DNA of 64,000 bases from Vagococcus acidifermentans (GCF_003987655.1 NZ_NGKC01000008.1:1-64000); one strand, 5' to 3'. Shown: positions 9,126 through 22,731, counted from the first letter of the stretch. Made by a program: numbers and translations. Notes: generated by a model from the sequence alone, not told the origin.

Positions 9126-9136
9126 GGGGTGAATGT

Positions 9137-9601
9137 ATGCCTAAACCAACGGATAATGTCATTGCACAAAATCGGAAGGCCAGCCATGATTACACGATCA
9201 TCGACACTGTTGAAGCAGGGGTTGTGTTAAAAGGCACGGAAATCAAATCCGTCCGCAACCGCCGAGTGAACTTAAAAGACGGATTTGCACGTATTAGGAA
9301 CGGCGAAGCCTATTTGCTGAATGTCCATATCAGTCCCTACGAGCAGGGAAACCTGTTCAACCATGACCCGCTCAGAACGCGGAAGCTGCTCCTGCATAAG
9401 AAGCAGATAGCCCGTCTGGAGGCGGAAACCAAAAACAGCGGCGTGACATTGATTCCTTTGAAAATGTACCTTAAAAACGGCTTTGCCAAAGTACTGATCG
9501 GCATTGCCAAAGGAAAGAAAAAGTACGATAAACGGGAAGATTTGAAACGGAAAGACATTGACCGGGAAATCAGCCGCACACTAAAAGAAAGAAACAGGTA
9601 A
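9137..9601 (+). CDS. smpB: SsrA-binding protein SmpB
   Basis: SmpB binds tmRNA and delivers it to stalled ribosomes. From ATG 9137 (GAGGGGTG upstream) it has 154 residues. The typical blocks are ASHDYTI at the start, [48 protein letters not shown] and the basic tail [19 protein letters not shown] that enters the mRNA channel. An upstream GTG at 9122 would overlap rnr and is less likely. The tmRNA gene ssrA is often near smpB, but I do not see one in the following 230 bases. Confidence 0.96.
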   Translation: MPKPTDNVIAQNRKASHDYTIIDTVEAGVVLKGTEIKSVRNRRVNLKDGFARIRNGEAYLLNVHISPYEQGNLFNHDPLRTRKLLLHKKQIARLEAETKNSGVTLIPLKMYLKNGFAKVLIGIAKGKKKYDKREDLKRKDIDREISRTLKERNR

Positions 9602-9608
9602 AAAATAC

Positions 9609-9636
9609 TTGCCAATACGACAGAATTTGCTAGAAT
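9609..9636 (+). promoter_or_regulatory. Candidate promoter of the ATP synthase operon
   Basis: TTGCCA and TAGAAT lie 16 bases apart immediately after smpB. This would give a 5' leader of about 190 bases before atpB. The leader holds no ORF and no obvious terminator hairpin. Confidence 0.5.
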
Positions 9637-9832
9637 AGGGGGATAAAGTCGCTCTCGCCAACGAACCTTTTTTGTGAAAAAACTTTGTAATATCGGTTTG
9701 TTGGTGGTATCATATGACTAGTTGAATATTTCAACAATTTATAGTTTTTTGTGCGATTTTATTCATTGTACATTGCCAGAGACTGACAACGATCCAATGA
9801 ATCATTTTTCTTTAGAAAAGGGGTGAAGTGTG

Positions 9833-10552
9833 ATGGAAGAAAAGTCCTGGATAATTAACATTGCGGGGCTATCATTTGATGGTACGATTTGCTTAATGAC
9901 CATACTGACTTGTGCTATTATCTTTTGTCTTGTTTACTTTTTTGGCAGAAATCCAAAGATGAAACCGGGCAGAAAGCAAAATGCACTGGAATATCTGGTC
10001 GAGTTTATCAGGGGGATTGTTTCAGACAATGTGCCTGCTAAGGAAGTGAACGACTATCATTTGTTAGCTTTTACGTTTTTCATGTTTATTTTAGTGTCTA
10101 ACCTTATAGGTTTAGTGACGAAGATAACAATCTTTCCGAGTGACACCAACTTTTGGAAGAGTCCAACGGCTGATCCAATCGTGACCATGACGCTGGCACT
10201 GATTGTCGTGCTGCTGACCAACTATTTTGGGATCAAAAAACAAGGGTTCCGAAAATTTTTCGTAAACAGCTACATGAGTCCGGTGAAATTTTTAACACCG
10301 ATCAAGATTATGGAGGACTTTACCAATGTATTAACACTGGGACTTCGTCTCTACGGAAACATTTATGCCGGCGAAGTGTTGCTGACGCTGATTGCAAGTT
10401 TAGGCACAAGCAGTAAGTTTACGTTTCTCCCGGCGTTGCCGCTGGAAGTTATTTGGCAGGGTTTTTCAGTCTTTATTGGTGCCATCCAAGCTTACATCTT
10501 TGTAACTTTGACAATGGTGTACCTGTCTCATAAAATTGAAGTTGAAGAATAG
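9833..10552 (+). CDS. atpB: F1Fo ATP synthase subunit a
   Basis: Subunit a forms the proton half-channels next to the c-ring in the membrane. The 239-residue protein has about five to six membrane helices. It contains the conserved helix with the essential Arg ([18 protein letters not shown]) and a final helix ([11 protein letters not shown]). The start is ATG 9833; GTG 9830 is equally spaced from AAAGGGG. It is the first gene of the operon. I see no atpI upstream. Confidence 0.96.
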   Translation: MEEKSWIINIAGLSFDGTICLMTILTCAIIFCLVYFFGRNPKMKPGRKQNALEYLVEFIRGIVSDNVPAKEVNDYHLLAFTFFMFILVSNLIGLVTKITIFPSDTNFWKSPTADPIVTMTLALIVVLLTNYFGIKKQGFRKFFVNSYMSPVKFLTPIKIMEDFTNVLTLGLRLYGNIYAGEVLLTLIASLGTSSKFTFLPALPLEVIWQGFSVFIGAIQAYIFVTLTMVYLSHKIEVEE

Positions 10553-10595
10553 CAATATTAGATTTTTAAATGTGAAATTAGGAGGAGAATGCATC

Positions 10596-10808
10596 ATGCA
10601 ATACATTGCAGCAGCAATCGCAGTTTTTGGCTCGGCAATCGCCGCAGCATATGGTAACGGAAAAGTTATTTCCAAAACTTTGGAGTCTATGACAAGACAG
10701 CCTGAAATGGCTGGACAATTGAGAGCCACCATGTTTATTGGTGTTGGTATCATCGAAGCTGTTCCTATTTTGGGGATTGTTATCGCCTTGCTCTTGGTGT
10801 TCAAGTAG
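10596..10808 (+). CDS. atpE: F1Fo ATP synthase subunit c
   Basis: The 70-residue proteolipid has two hydrophobic helices joined by the polar loop with the conserved Arg-Gln-Pro (TRQPEM). The ion-binding carboxylate is Glu54 in GIIEAVPIL. Residues typical of Na+ sites (Gln or Pro in helix 1, Ser/Thr after the Glu) are absent, so proton coupling is likely. The start is ATG 10596, with the strong site TAGGAGGAG. In-frame codons upstream from 10536 have no role. Confidence 0.97.
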   Translation: MQYIAAAIAVFGSAIAAAYGNGKVISKTLESMTRQPEMAGQLRATMFIGVGIIEAVPILGIVIALLLVFK

Positions 10809-10882
10809 AATAATTCACCGGGAAGTAGTGTGCCAACTACTTTCTTTTTGATGTAGCAACTTAGGAAGGAAGTGTAACAACT

Positions 10883-11404
10883 ATGTTCAGTGATCTGGTC
10901 GTTGCCAGCACGACGTCAACTACGTTAGGCTCGATGCTCTTTGTTTCGTTGTCTTTTTTGGTGTTACTGCTTTTACTGAAAAAGTTTGCATGGCAGCCTG
11001 TCATTCGTATGCTTGATCAGCGGGCAGATAAAATTTCCAATGACATCGACTCTGCGGAGAGCTCCAGACGGGCAGCAGACAAACTGGTTGAACAGCGGGA
11101 GAGTGAACTGCAGCAATCTCGTATAGAAGCGCGTGCAATCATCAGTGAAGCAAAAGAAACAGCTGAAAACAGTGCTTACAGTATTATTGAAAATGCTAAG
11201 AAACATGCACAAGACATGAAAGAACAAGCTGAAAAAGAAATACGTATTGAACGAGAAAAAATGATGGATGATTCCAAGAAGGAAGTAGCGGAACTTTCCA
11301 TTCAGATTGCATCTAAAATATTGAAAAAGGAAATTTCCCTTGATGTTCATCAAGAACTGATTCAATCCAGCATTGACAGACTAGAAGGTGATGGGGATGA
11401 ATAA
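10883..11404 (+). CDS. atpF: F1Fo ATP synthase subunit b
   Basis: The peripheral stalk protein has 173 residues. It has one N-terminal membrane helix (about residues 15-33, LFVSLSFLVLLLLLKKF) followed by a long, highly charged Ala/Glu/Lys-rich coiled coil (SSRRAADKLVEQRESEL and onwards). The conserved FAWQPV follows the helix. The C-terminus contacts subunit delta, whose gene overlaps it by 8 bases. Confidence 0.95.
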   Translation: MFSDLVVASTTSTTLGSMLFVSLSFLVLLLLLKKFAWQPVIRMLDQRADKISNDIDSAESSRRAADKLVEQRESELQQSRIEARAIISEAKETAENSAYSIIENAKKHAQDMKEQAEKEIRIEREKMMDDSKKEVAELSIQIASKILKKEISLDVHQELIQSSIDRLEGDGDE

Positions 11405-11936
11405 GCAGTATACGACAGCACGTACCTACGGCAAAGCATTGTTTAATGAAGCTGAAAAAAACAACGAAGTGACGGATGATTTTCAGGAACTGCTGAAACT
11501 AAGAGATGTCTATCGGGATGTCCCGGAACTGGGAGAAATGCTGACGGACAACAGGTTGAGCGTATATGAAAAGGTAAGTATCATTAGTGAATTGGAAAAC
11601 AGCTTTGGCAAAACTGTTGCCAAGTTTATCCACATGATTTATGATTACGGCCGCATGGACGAACTGCCGGAAATGATTGATGAGTTTGAGCGGGAATACT
11701 ACAAACGCTCGGGCATCATTGTCGCAAGAGTGACAACGGCTGTTCCGTTAAGTCAAGAGCAGCGGCATGATTTGGAAAATAACATTGCTGAATATTTCAA
11801 CGCCGATAAAGCCATGCTGAATGCGAAAATCGACCCGTCCATCATCGGCGGCGTCATCATCGAAACAGAAGGCAGCATCATTGATCAAAGTATCAAGACG
11901 GAGCTGGAAAATATGCATGCGGCATTAATGAAATGA
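11397..11936 (+). CDS. atpH: F1Fo ATP synthase subunit delta
   Basis: The delta subunit links the peripheral stalk to the top of F1. From ATG 11397 it has 179 residues, with the N-terminal helical domain beginning YTTARTYGKALF and the C-terminal signature DPSIIGGVIIETEGSIIDQSIK. The start overlaps the atpF stop. Earlier in-frame GTG (11388) and ATG (11391) codons are possible, but 11397 is the best spaced from GAAGGTGATGG. Confidence 0.94.
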   Translation: MNKQYTTARTYGKALFNEAEKNNEVTDDFQELLKLRDVYRDVPELGEMLTDNRLSVYEKVSIISELENSFGKTVAKFIHMIYDYGRMDELPEMIDEFEREYYKRSGIIVARVTTAVPLSQEQRHDLENNIAEYFNADKAMLNAKIDPSIIGGVIIETEGSIIDQSIKTELENMHAALMK

Positions 11937-11955
11937 TGCTGATCGAAAGTGGTAA

Positions 11956-13506
<1,551 letters not shown>

Positions 13507-13523
13507 AAAGTCGGTGATTTAAA

Positions 13524-15864
<2,341 letters not shown>

Positions 15865-15876
15865 AGGAGTGACACC

Positions 15877-16314
15877 ATGAATTTATTCACTGTCAATATT
15901 GTAACGCCCGACGGGATTATCTATGACCATCAGGCCAGATTCTTGCTGGCGAAAACCCAGGCCGGTGATTTGGGGATTTTGGCGAATCATGCGCCGCTGG
16001 TGGCACCGCTTTTGATTGAAGCTGTCAGAATCGACCGGTTTACCGATGAAGGCCAGACTAATCTAGCGTCTGACTGGGTAGCCGTCAACGGCGGGATTAT
16101 GGAAGTGCGTGACAACGTCGTCTCCATTATTGCCAACAGTGCGGAAACCGAGCAGGACATTGATATCAGCCGTGCTGAACGGGCGAAAAAACGGGCCGAG
16201 GAAAAAATCGCCAGAGCGAAAGCCGAAAGGGATGCGACTGTCGATTTGGACCGTGCCGAAGTGGCTCTTCACAGAGCATTGAACCGTTTGAAAGTAGCAA
16301 ACAAAAGAAGGTAG
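15877..16314 (+). CDS. atpC: F1Fo ATP synthase subunit epsilon
   Basis: The epsilon subunit couples gamma to the c-ring and can inhibit ATP hydrolysis. The 145-residue protein has the N-terminal beta-sandwich (GDLGILANHAPLVAPL, AVNGGIMEVRDN) and a C-terminal helical hairpin rich in Ala, Arg and Lys. It is the last structural gene of the operon. Confidence 0.96.
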   Translation: MNLFTVNIVTPDGIIYDHQARFLLAKTQAGDLGILANHAPLVAPLLIEAVRIDRFTDEGQTNLASDWVAVNGGIMEVRDNVVSIIANSAETEQDIDISRAERAKKRAEEKIARAKAERDATVDLDRAEVALHRALNRLKVANKRR

Positions 16315-16371
16315 AGGGTCTCAGACTCTTTACCTCTTTCTTTATGCCGAATCACGAAAGGTGGTCGTAAC

Positions 16372-16611
16372 ATGCAAGTTTTTGGGATAGATGCAATCGT
16401 CCGGATTGTCAGCCACGTGACATTTATTTACCTGATTTTTTGGGGCTTCCGCTCCGTCCGGCTGGACACATTTTTCCAAAAGGGTGCCAATAACACTCAG
16501 ATACGTGTCATGATATTGAGTTTCTCAATTATTTCAGGCTATTTGTTAAGTTCTTTTTTCCTGGAAATAATCAGCTTGTCCCGGAATATCTTTGTGACAT
16601 GGCTGCCGTAA
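16372..16611 (+). CDS. DUF1146 family membrane protein (YwzB-like)
   Basis: The 79-residue protein has two membrane helices (about residues 8-26 and 46-66) and the family block FWGFRSVRLDTFF. DUF1146 genes lie between atpC and murA in many Firmicutes. The function is unknown. The site AAAGGTGG precedes the ATG. It could be co-transcribed with the atp operon, as I see no convincing terminator after atpC. Confidence 0.85.
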   Translation: MQVFGIDAIVRIVSHVTFIYLIFWGFRSVRLDTFFQKGANNTQIRVMILSFSIISGYLLSSFFLEIISLSRNIFVTWLP

Positions 16612-16653
16612 TAAATGACACACCTGACATCTATATGACAAAAATCAAAAAAA

Positions 16654-16683
16654 TTACTCAATAAGCGCTAAACATGATATAAT
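16654..16683 (+). promoter_or_regulatory. Probable murA promoter
   Basis: TTACTC and a perfect TATAAT are separated by 18 bases. The start codon is 43 bases downstream. Confidence 0.6.
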
Positions 16684-16726
16684 GTCAGGGTCATATGCAA
16701 TTACTGCAATTTCTGGGGGGAACATA

Positions 16727-18034
16727 ATGGAGTATATGATTGTACGCAGCGGCAGACAATTAGAAGGAACCGTTAAAATCGAAGGCGCCAAAAATGCTGT
16801 GCTGCCGATTCTAGCCGCGACAATTCTAGCTGAAGAAGGTCGATCGGTCATTGATAATGCCCCGATACTTTCGGACGTCATGATGATGAATAAAGTAATT
16901 GAACATTTAAATACCAGCGTAACTTTTGAAAAAGACAAAAACCGCATCACTGTGGACGCAACTCAGCCGCTCTGTGCCGAGGCGCCATTTGAATACGTGA
17001 GTCAAATGCGTGCATCGATTGTCGTTATGGGCCCGCTGCTTGCAAGAAATAAACATGCAAAAGTTGCGATGCCCGGCGGATGCGCGATCGGCAAACGCCC
17101 GATCGACTTGCATTTAAAAGGATTTCAAGCACTGGGAGCGACCATCAAGCAGGAAAACGGGTATATCGAAGCCTATGCGGATGAACTGACAGGCGCGCGT
17201 ATCTACTTGGACTTTCCAAGTGTCGGTGCGACACAGAACATTATGATGGCAGCTGTTAAAGCAAAAGGCACTACGATTATTGAAAACGTGGCCCGCGAGC
17301 CTGAAATCGTCGATTTGGCTAATTATCTGAACAAGATGGGAGCAAACGTTTTTGGTGCCGGAACTGAAACGATTCGTATCGAAGGTGTGGACAAGCTGAC
17401 GGGAATCGAGCATTCCGTCGTTCAGGATAGAATCGAAGCAGGCACGTTCATGGTTGCCGCAGCCATCACTCAAGGCAACGTGCTGATTGAAGACGGCATC
17501 ATGGAACATAATCGTCCGCTGATTTCCAAACTGCGTGAAATGGGCGCGGTGGTGGAAGAAGAAGCCGGCGGTATCCGGGTCATCGGTCCGGAAACAATCA
17601 AAGCGGCCGACATCAAGACTCTGCCGCATCCGGGATTCCCGACAGACATGCAGGCACAGATGAGCGCCTTGCAAGTTGTAGCAGACGGCACCAGTGTGTT
17701 ATCGGAAACGGTGTTTGAAAACCGGTTCCAGCACTTGAACGAAATGAACCGCATGGGTGCAAATTATACCATTCAAAATAATGTGGCATATATCAAAGGA
17801 GTGTCGAAGCTTCAAGGAACGGAAGTCGCAGCAACAGACTTGCGTGCCGCGGCTGCCCTGATTCTGGTCGGGCTGGTGGCTGAGGGCGTGACCCGTGTGA
17901 CCCATTTGGAATATCTTGACCGCGGTTATTATGAATTTCATAAAAAACTGCAAAAGCTGGGAGCTGATATTGAGCGTGTCGATGACCGCGACAATGTCCC
18001 ACAGCCGTCATCTGAACAATTAATCAATCGCTAA
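16727..18034 (+). CDS. murA: UDP-N-acetylglucosamine 1-carboxyvinyltransferase MurA
   Basis: MurA transfers enolpyruvate from PEP to UDP-GlcNAc, the first committed step of peptidoglycan synthesis. From ATG 16727 (GGGGGG upstream) it has 435 residues. It starts with the substrate-binding block [16 protein letters not shown] and contains the catalytic loop [14 protein letters not shown]. Its Cys (about residue 119) is the fosfomycin target and is intact here. [10 protein letters not shown] and the C-terminal [11 protein letters not shown] are also typical. A second murA paralogue is usual in Firmicutes but is not in this window. Confidence 0.97.
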   Translation: MEYMIVRSGRQLEGTVKIEGAKNAVLPILAATILAEEGRSVIDNAPILSDVMMMNKVIEHLNTSVTFEKDKNRITVDATQPLCAEAPFEYVSQMRASIVVMGPLLARNKHAKVAMPGGCAIGKRPIDLHLKGFQALGATIKQENGYIEAYADELTGARIYLDFPSVGATQNIMMAAVKAKGTTIIENVAREPEIVDLANYLNKMGANVFGAGTETIRIEGVDKLTGIEHSVVQDRIEAGTFMVAAAITQGNVLIEDGIMEHNRPLISKLREMGAVVEEEAGGIRVIGPETIKAADIKTLPHPGFPTDMQAQMSALQVVADGTSVLSETVFENRFQHLNEMNRMGANYTIQNNVAYIKGVSKLQGTEVAATDLRAAAALILVGLVAEGVTRVTHLEYLDRGYYEFHKKLQKLGADIERVDDRDNVPQPSSEQLINR

Positions 18035-18054
18035 CTGATGTGGAGGTGTATCTA

Positions 18055-18237
18055 TTGGTGGACGGTACAGGCAGAAGAGTCCTTTTTCAGTTGCTGAAAA
18101 TCTTGCTGGTCGTGCTTGGACTGATTGTCCTATTTCTGATAGGTACCATGGTCGGTTATGGTGTGATTGGCAAAGGCGACATGTTTGAGGTGTTTCAGAA
18201 AGAAACATGGCAGCATATTTTTGATTTTATGAGATAA
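18055..18237 (+). CDS. EpuA-like small membrane protein (labelled RNA polymerase subunit beta in databases)
   Basis: About 60 residues with one long membrane helix (ILLVVLGLIVLFLIGTMVGYGVIG), followed by a short tail ending in WQHIFDFM. This is the pattern of the EpuA family, which follows murA in many lactic acid bacteria and is often mislabelled as an RNA polymerase beta subunit. GGAGGTG at 18042-18048 points to TTG 18055 or GTG 18058 as the start; a GTG at 18040 would place the ribosome site inside the gene. The function is unknown. Confidence 0.75.
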   Translation: MVDGTGRRVLFQLLKILLVVLGLIVLFLIGTMVGYGVIGKGDMFEVFQKETWQHIFDFMR

Positions 18238-18249
18238 AACTGATAAGTC

Positions 18250-18274
18250 AAAACCGGTCCAGTTTTCCGGTTTT
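18250..18274 (+). terminator. Possible terminator after the EpuA-like gene
   Basis: AAAACCGG / CCGGTTTT forms an 8-base stem with a 9-base loop. The following T-rich stretch is interrupted by GGC, so the signal is only moderate. Confidence 0.45.
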
Positions 18275-18313
18275 GGCTATTTCTTATTGCAACAGTGAGT
18301 GAAGAGGGAATAT

Positions 18314-18589
18314 ATGAAATCGATAATCATTACGTTAGTCAGAGGCTACCAGCGTTTTATTTCGCCGTTGTTTCCGAGAAGCTGCCGCTATCATCCGACG
18401 TGCTCTCAATACATGGTGGATGCTGTGCACACACACGGTGCGGCGAAAGGTTTCCTGATGGGCATTGCCCGGATATTAAGATGTCAGCCATTGGCCAAGG
18501 GCGGCATCGACTATGTCCCGCTCCATTTCTCTCTTAGAAAGAATCCGGATGAAACGTATCATGGCCCTTATGATAAACGGGTCAAGTAA
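18314..18589 (+). CDS. yidD: Membrane protein insertion efficiency factor YidD
   Basis: YidD assists membrane protein insertion together with YidC. The product has 91 residues from ATG 18314 (site AGAGGGA). It contains the family signature [24 protein letters not shown] with three Cys, then the [14 protein letters not shown] block. A GTG at 18299 in the same frame overlaps the ribosome site. A terminator follows 27 bases later. Confidence 0.95.
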   Translation: MKSIIITLVRGYQRFISPLFPRSCRYHPTCSQYMVDAVHTHGAAKGFLMGIARILRCQPLAKGGIDYVPLHFSLRKNPDETYHGPYDKRVK

Positions 18590-18615
18590 GAGGCAATCAA
18601 TTGTAACCAAGCAGG

Positions 18616-18641
18616 CAGGGCGAAACAGGCCCTGTTTTTTT
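18616..18641 (+). terminator. Rho-independent terminator after yidD
   Basis: CAGGGC / GCCCTG stem with a 7-base loop and seven T. The rest of 18642-18771 holds no recognisable feature. Confidence 0.85.
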
Positions 18642-18771
18642 ATACATCCGGACAGCTTGTGCTTTTTCGCACAAAAATCTGTTCATTAATGAACCGAATG
18701 TCAAAAGAAATCGGGCGCCAACGCGGAAACAGTACTTTTTTTGAGAATAATCCAAATATTCAGAAAATTCA

Positions 18772-18800
18772 TTGACATTCTCTTTTTTTTGTTTTATATT
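18772..18800 (+). promoter_or_regulatory. Strong promoter of the liv operon
   Basis: A perfect TTGACA and TATATT are separated by 17 T-rich bases. The livJ start is 54 bases downstream, preceded by TAGGGGGAG. Confidence 0.8.
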
Positions 18801-18854
18801 TGTATACATCTATAAAAAATATAGTGCTTAGGATTAATTTAGGGGGAGATTAAT

Positions 18855-20042
18855 ATGAAAAAACTGACAGGAGTATTGATGGCGAGTTTGTTTCTGCTGG
18901 CTGCGTGCGGCAGTCCGGGCGGAGGCAGCACATCCGGCTCAAAAGAGAGCCAAGGAGACAGCGACACAGTCAAAATCGGTGCGAACCTTGAGTTGTCCGG
19001 CGGCGTTTCAGCATACGGCAACCAGGAGAAGGAAGGCATCGATCTGGCGGTGGAGGAAATCAATGCCGCTGGAGGTATCAACGGCAAGAAAGTCGAAATT
19101 GTTGCGAAGGACAACAAATCTGAAACCGCAGAAGCAGCAGCGGTAGCAGCAAGTTTAACAAATAATGACAACGTCGTCGCGATTATCGGACCGGCGACAT
19201 CCGGTGCGACTAAGGCCACGATTCCGAATGCCACTAAAGCCAAAGTACCGGTCATCACACCTTCAGGAACGGATGACGGCATCACAGTGACCGGTGAAGG
19301 CGACAGCAAAAAGGTTCAGGAATATATTTTCCGGACATGTTTCCAAGACTCGCTGCAAGGCGTCATCTTGGCGAATTACGGTACAGACACGCTGAAAGCT
19401 GAAAAAGCGGTCATCATCGGCGATGTTTCCAGCGACTATGCCAAAGGCCTGACCAAGTCATTCAAAGATACCTTTAAAGGCGAGATTGTATCCGAGGAAA
19501 GCTTCAACGCAGATGACAAAGATTTTAAAGCCATCCTGACGAAGATAAAAGGCAAGGATTTTGATTTCATCTACCTGCCCGGCTACTATGAACAAGCGGG
19601 CGCTATCATCAAGCAGGCGCGCGAAATGGGCATTGAACAGCCGATTCTTGGCGCGGACGGATTCTCCGATGCCAAGCTGATTGACATTGCCGGCGCTGAG
19701 AATGTCAATAACATTTTCTACACGGCGCATTTCTCTGAAAATGCACCGGCCAGCGACAAAGTAACAGCGTTTATTGATGCGTTCAAGGAAAAATATGATA
19801 AATCACCAAGCTCATTTAATGCACTGGCTTATGATTCGGTTTACATGATCAAAGCAGCTTTGGAGTCAGCGGGAGAAGACGCCGATGGCGAGAAACTGGC
19901 CAAGGAACTATCTTCACTGAAAGACTTTGAAGGTGTCACTGGTACGATGAGTATGGATGAGAATCACAATCCGTCGAAAGATCTGGTCGTTATCGGACTG
20001 GAAAAAGGCAAAGAAGTATCAGCAGAGACTGTCAAACCATAA
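18855..20042 (+). CDS. livJ: Branched-chain amino acid-binding lipoprotein LivJ
   Basis: This is the extracellular binding protein of a branched-chain amino acid ABC importer. The 395-residue precursor has a lipoprotein signal peptide ending in LLAAC (Cys about residue 16) and a Gly/Ser linker. The periplasmic-binding type 1 fold follows: KIGANLELSGGVSAYG, VEEINAAGGINGKKVE, IGPATSGATKA, and VSSDYAKGL near the hinge. Gene order livJHMGF is complete. A hairpin terminator after livJ should give more binding protein than permease mRNA. Confidence 0.93.
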   Translation: MKKLTGVLMASLFLLAACGSPGGGSTSGSKESQGDSDTVKIGANLELSGGVSAYGNQEKEGIDLAVEEINAAGGINGKKVEIVAKDNKSETAEAAAVAASLTNNDNVVAIIGPATSGATKATIPNATKAKVPVITPSGTDDGITVTGEGDSKKVQEYIFRTCFQDSLQGVILANYGTDTLKAEKAVIIGDVSSDYAKGLTKSFKDTFKGEIVSEESFNADDKDFKAILTKIKGKDFDFIYLPGYYEQAGAIIKQAREMGIEQPILGADGFSDAKLIDIAGAENVNNIFYTAHFSENAPASDKVTAFIDAFKEKYDKSPSSFNALAYDSVYMIKAALESAGEDADGEKLAKELSSLKDFEGVTGTMSMDENHNPSKDLVVIGLEKGKEVSAETVKP

Positions 20043-20055
20043 TAACATGTCATAA

Positions 20056-20090
20056 ACAAGGTGTATCTCATAACATGCACCTTGTTTTTT
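20056..20090 (+). terminator. Intra-operon terminator between livJ and livH
   Basis: ACAAGGTG / CACCTTGT stem with a 14-base loop followed by TTTTTT. No promoter is evident before livH, so this is probably a partial terminator that lowers downstream expression. Confidence 0.8.
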
Positions 20091-20111
20091 ACTGAAAGAA
20101 AGGGAATCGCT

Positions 20112-20987
20112 ATGGAATTTATACAGCAATTGGTCAATGGACTGTCGCTGGGCAGTGTTTATGCGTTGATAGCATTAGGCTATACGATGGTTTACGGCAT
20201 TATCAAGTTAATTAATTTTGCCCACGGGGAAGTGTATATGCTGGGTGCTTTTATCGGTTATTTTGTCATCAATACGTTTCAGCTCAGCTTTTTTCCGGCA
20301 TTGTTAGTTTCAATGCTGGCGTGTGCGGCTATCGGAGTCATCATCGAGTTTCTGGCTTATCGCCCATTGAGAAATTCGACGCGGATTGCCGCGCTGATTA
20401 CGGCAATCGGCGTGTCCTTTTTACTTCAAAACCTGATGATTTATTTTGTCAAATCGGATCGGCGCGCGTTTCCGCAAATCATCCGCAACCAGAACTATGA
20501 TTTGAAGTTGTTTACGATTAGTAAAATCGAACTGTTGATTTTATCAACAGCCGTTATTTTGATGATTCTGCTGCAGCTTGTCGTCAAGTATACTAAGATG
20601 GGAAAAGCGATGCGTGCTGTGAGTGTAGATGCAGACGCGGCGCAGCTGATGGGGATTAATGTCAACCGGACCATCTCCTTCACGTTTGCGATTGGTTCCG
20701 CATTGGCCGGTGCCGGCGGCGTGTTGATCGGGCTATACTATAATAGTATCGACCCGATGATGGGCGTTGCGCCTGGATTGAAGGCCTTTATTGCGGCTGT
20801 GCTAGGCGGAATCGGGATTATCCCCGGTGCGGCACTTGGCGGGTTTACCATCGGTGTGGTGGAAACCATTGTCAGTGCGCTTGGTTACACGGCATACAAA
20901 GACGCGGTGGTCTACGCCATCTTGATTATAATTTTGCTTATCCGGCCATCCGGACTGTTAGGCAAAAATGTGAAAGAGAAAGTGTAG
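20112..20987 (+). CDS. livH: Branched-chain amino acid ABC transporter permease LivH
   Basis: An inner-membrane permease of 291 residues from ATG 20112 (AGAAAGGGA upstream). It has the LivH start FIQQLVNGLSLGSVYALIALGYTMVYGI, then about eight membrane helices. The EAA-like cytoplasmic loop is GKAMRAVSVDADAAQLMGINVN. An earlier in-frame codon at 20061 would begin inside the terminator and is rejected. Confidence 0.94.
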   Translation: MEFIQQLVNGLSLGSVYALIALGYTMVYGIIKLINFAHGEVYMLGAFIGYFVINTFQLSFFPALLVSMLACAAIGVIIEFLAYRPLRNSTRIAALITAIGVSFLLQNLMIYFVKSDRRAFPQIIRNQNYDLKLFTISKIELLILSTAVILMILLQLVVKYTKMGKAMRAVSVDADAAQLMGINVNRTISFTFAIGSALAGAGGVLIGLYYNSIDPMMGVAPGLKAFIAAVLGGIGIIPGAALGGFTIGVVETIVSALGYTAYKDAVVYAILIIILLIRPSGLLGKNVKEKV

Positions 20988-20996
20988 GTGAGACTC

Positions 20997-21977
20997 ATGA
21001 AAAAAAATCTGAAAATCAATGCCGTTTGGGTGGCAATCATGGTCCTCGCCTTTGCCGCGATTGGTATCAGCTACTCAGTCGGGTTAATCAATCCTTATAT
21101 CGAAACGACGCTCGTGCAAATCGGTATCAATATTATCCTTGCAGTCGGCTTGAATCTGGTGATTGGTTTCTCCGGACAATTTTCTTTGGGCCATGCAGGA
21201 TTTATGGCGATTGGTGCTTATGCGACTGCCATCGCCTCGTTAAAGAATCCGACATTCGGCGGGTTCGCCACAGGCATGCTGGCCGGAATGGTTTTGTCGG
21301 GGGCTGTGGCGCTGGTCGTCGGGATTCCCACGCTGCGTTTGAAAGGCGACTATTTGGCGATTGCAACACTGGGCGTGTCCGAAATCATCCGTGTGCTGAT
21401 TGTGAATCTGGACACGGTCACAAACGGGCCGGCGGGTCTGTTCGGCATCACACCATTTGTGACATGGTCGATGGTCTTCGGCTTTGTCGTGGTGACGACG
21501 CTGGTCACCGTCAACTACATACACAGTGGCGCCGGCAGGGCCACATTATCAGTGCGTGAGAATGAAATCGCCGCAGAAGCCATGGGTGTCAATACGACGA
21601 AGTATAAAGTGACAGCCTTTGTCATCGGCGCAATGACGGCCGCACTGGCAGGGGGCTTGCACGCCAGCTATATTCAGACGATTTTACCGAAGGACTTTGC
21701 ATTTATGAAGTCGATTGATATTCTGATCATCGTTGTGTTCGGCGGTGTCGGCAGTGTGACTGGCTCATTTATCGCTGCCATCGTGCTTGGGTTGTTAAAT
21801 ATGTTTTTACAGGACTTCGGCCAGCTGCGTATGATTATTTATGCGTTGGCGCTCATTATCATCATGATTTTCAAACCGAGCGGTCTGATGGGAACATGGG
21901 AATTTTCTGTCAAGCGGCTGTTTGAGAAAAAAGCTAAAAAAGGGGGAAACGCTGATGTCTCTTCTGAAAGTAACTAG
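20997..21977 (+). CDS. livM: Branched-chain amino acid ABC transporter permease LivM
   Basis: The second permease subunit has 326 residues from ATG 20997. It has the motif GFSGQFSLGHAGFMAIGAYATA and the loop ENEIAAEAMGVNTTKYKVTAF typical of LivM, with about eight to nine helices. It starts ten bases after livH, and its 3' end overlaps livG by 23 bases. Confidence 0.94.
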   Translation: MKKNLKINAVWVAIMVLAFAAIGISYSVGLINPYIETTLVQIGINIILAVGLNLVIGFSGQFSLGHAGFMAIGAYATAIASLKNPTFGGFATGMLAGMVLSGAVALVVGIPTLRLKGDYLAIATLGVSEIIRVLIVNLDTVTNGPAGLFGITPFVTWSMVFGFVVVTTLVTVNYIHSGAGRATLSVRENEIAAEAMGVNTTKYKVTAFVIGAMTAALAGGLHASYIQTILPKDFAFMKSIDILIIVVFGGVGSVTGSFIAAIVLGLLNMFLQDFGQLRMIIYALALIIIMIFKPSGLMGTWEFSVKRLFEKKAKKGGNADVSSESN

Positions 21978-22731
21978 TTTGACAAAAAATTTCGGGGGGC
22001 TGGCGGCCGTTTCCAATGTGAACTTAACGTTAGAAGCGAATGAACTGGTCGGCTTGATTGGTCCGAACGGCGCAGGGAAAACGACCCTCTTTAATTTGCT
22101 GACAGGTGTATACGAGCCGTCCGAGGGAAGTGTCACGCTGGAAGTAGCAGGAAAAGAAACTAAAATTGACGGTATGAAGCCGTATAAAATTGCCAACTTA
22201 GGATTGAGCCGCACGTTTCAAAACATTCGTCTCTTTAAAGATTTGAGTGTGATGGATAACGTGCTGATTGCGATGAACAGCAAAAAGCCGCAAGGGATAC
22301 TGACGGGGATTTTGCGTCTGCCGGCTTTCTATAAGCAAGAAGACGAGATGCGTCAGAAGGCGCTGGAATTGCTGAGCATGTTTGATATGGCAGACAAGGA
22401 GCGGGTGTTGGCGAAGAATCTGCCTTACGGCGAACAGCGCCGTCTGGAAATTGTGCGGGCGCTGGCGACAGAGCCTAACGTGCTGTTTCTGGATGAGCCG
22501 GCAGCCGGCATGAATCCGCAGGAAACGGCAGAGCTGACCGATTTGATTCGCAGTGTTCAGGAGAAGTTTGAGTTGACGATTTTACTGATTGAGCATGACA
22601 TGTCGCTGGTCATGGATGTTTGCCAGCGGATTTATGTGTTGGAATACGGCAGAATCATCGCGCACGGCCTGCCGGCAGAGATTAAAGCCAACCCGAAAGT
22701 TATCCAAGCTTATTTAGGCGGTGAGATATAA
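21955..22731 (+). CDS. livG: Branched-chain amino acid ABC transporter ATP-binding protein LivG
   Basis: The first ATPase subunit has 258 residues from ATG 21955 (AGGGGGA upstream, inside livM). It has Walker A GPNGAGKT, the LivG-type extended region LSRTFQNIRLFKDLSVMDNVLI, the signature LPYGEQRRLEIVRA, Walker B VLFLDEPAAGMNP and the H-loop IEHDMSLVM. Confidence 0.95.
   Translation: MSLLKVTSLTKNFGGLAAVSNVNLTLEANELVGLIGPNGAGKTTLFNLLTGVYEPSEGSVTLEVAGKETKIDGMKPYKIANLGLSRTFQNIRLFKDLSVMDNVLIAMNSKKPQGILTGILRLPAFYKQEDEMRQKALELLSMFDMADKERVLAKNLPYGEQRRLEIVRALATEPNVLFLDEPAAGMNPQETAELTDLIRSVQEKFELTILLIEHDMSLVMDVCQRIYVLEYGRIIAHGLPAEIKANPKVIQAYLGGEI

Noticed and set aside
9602-9832. Possible tmRNA (ssrA) gene between smpB and atpB
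   Set aside because: No tRNA-like acceptor ends or tag-peptide reading frame are visible; the segment looks like the atp operon promoter and leader.
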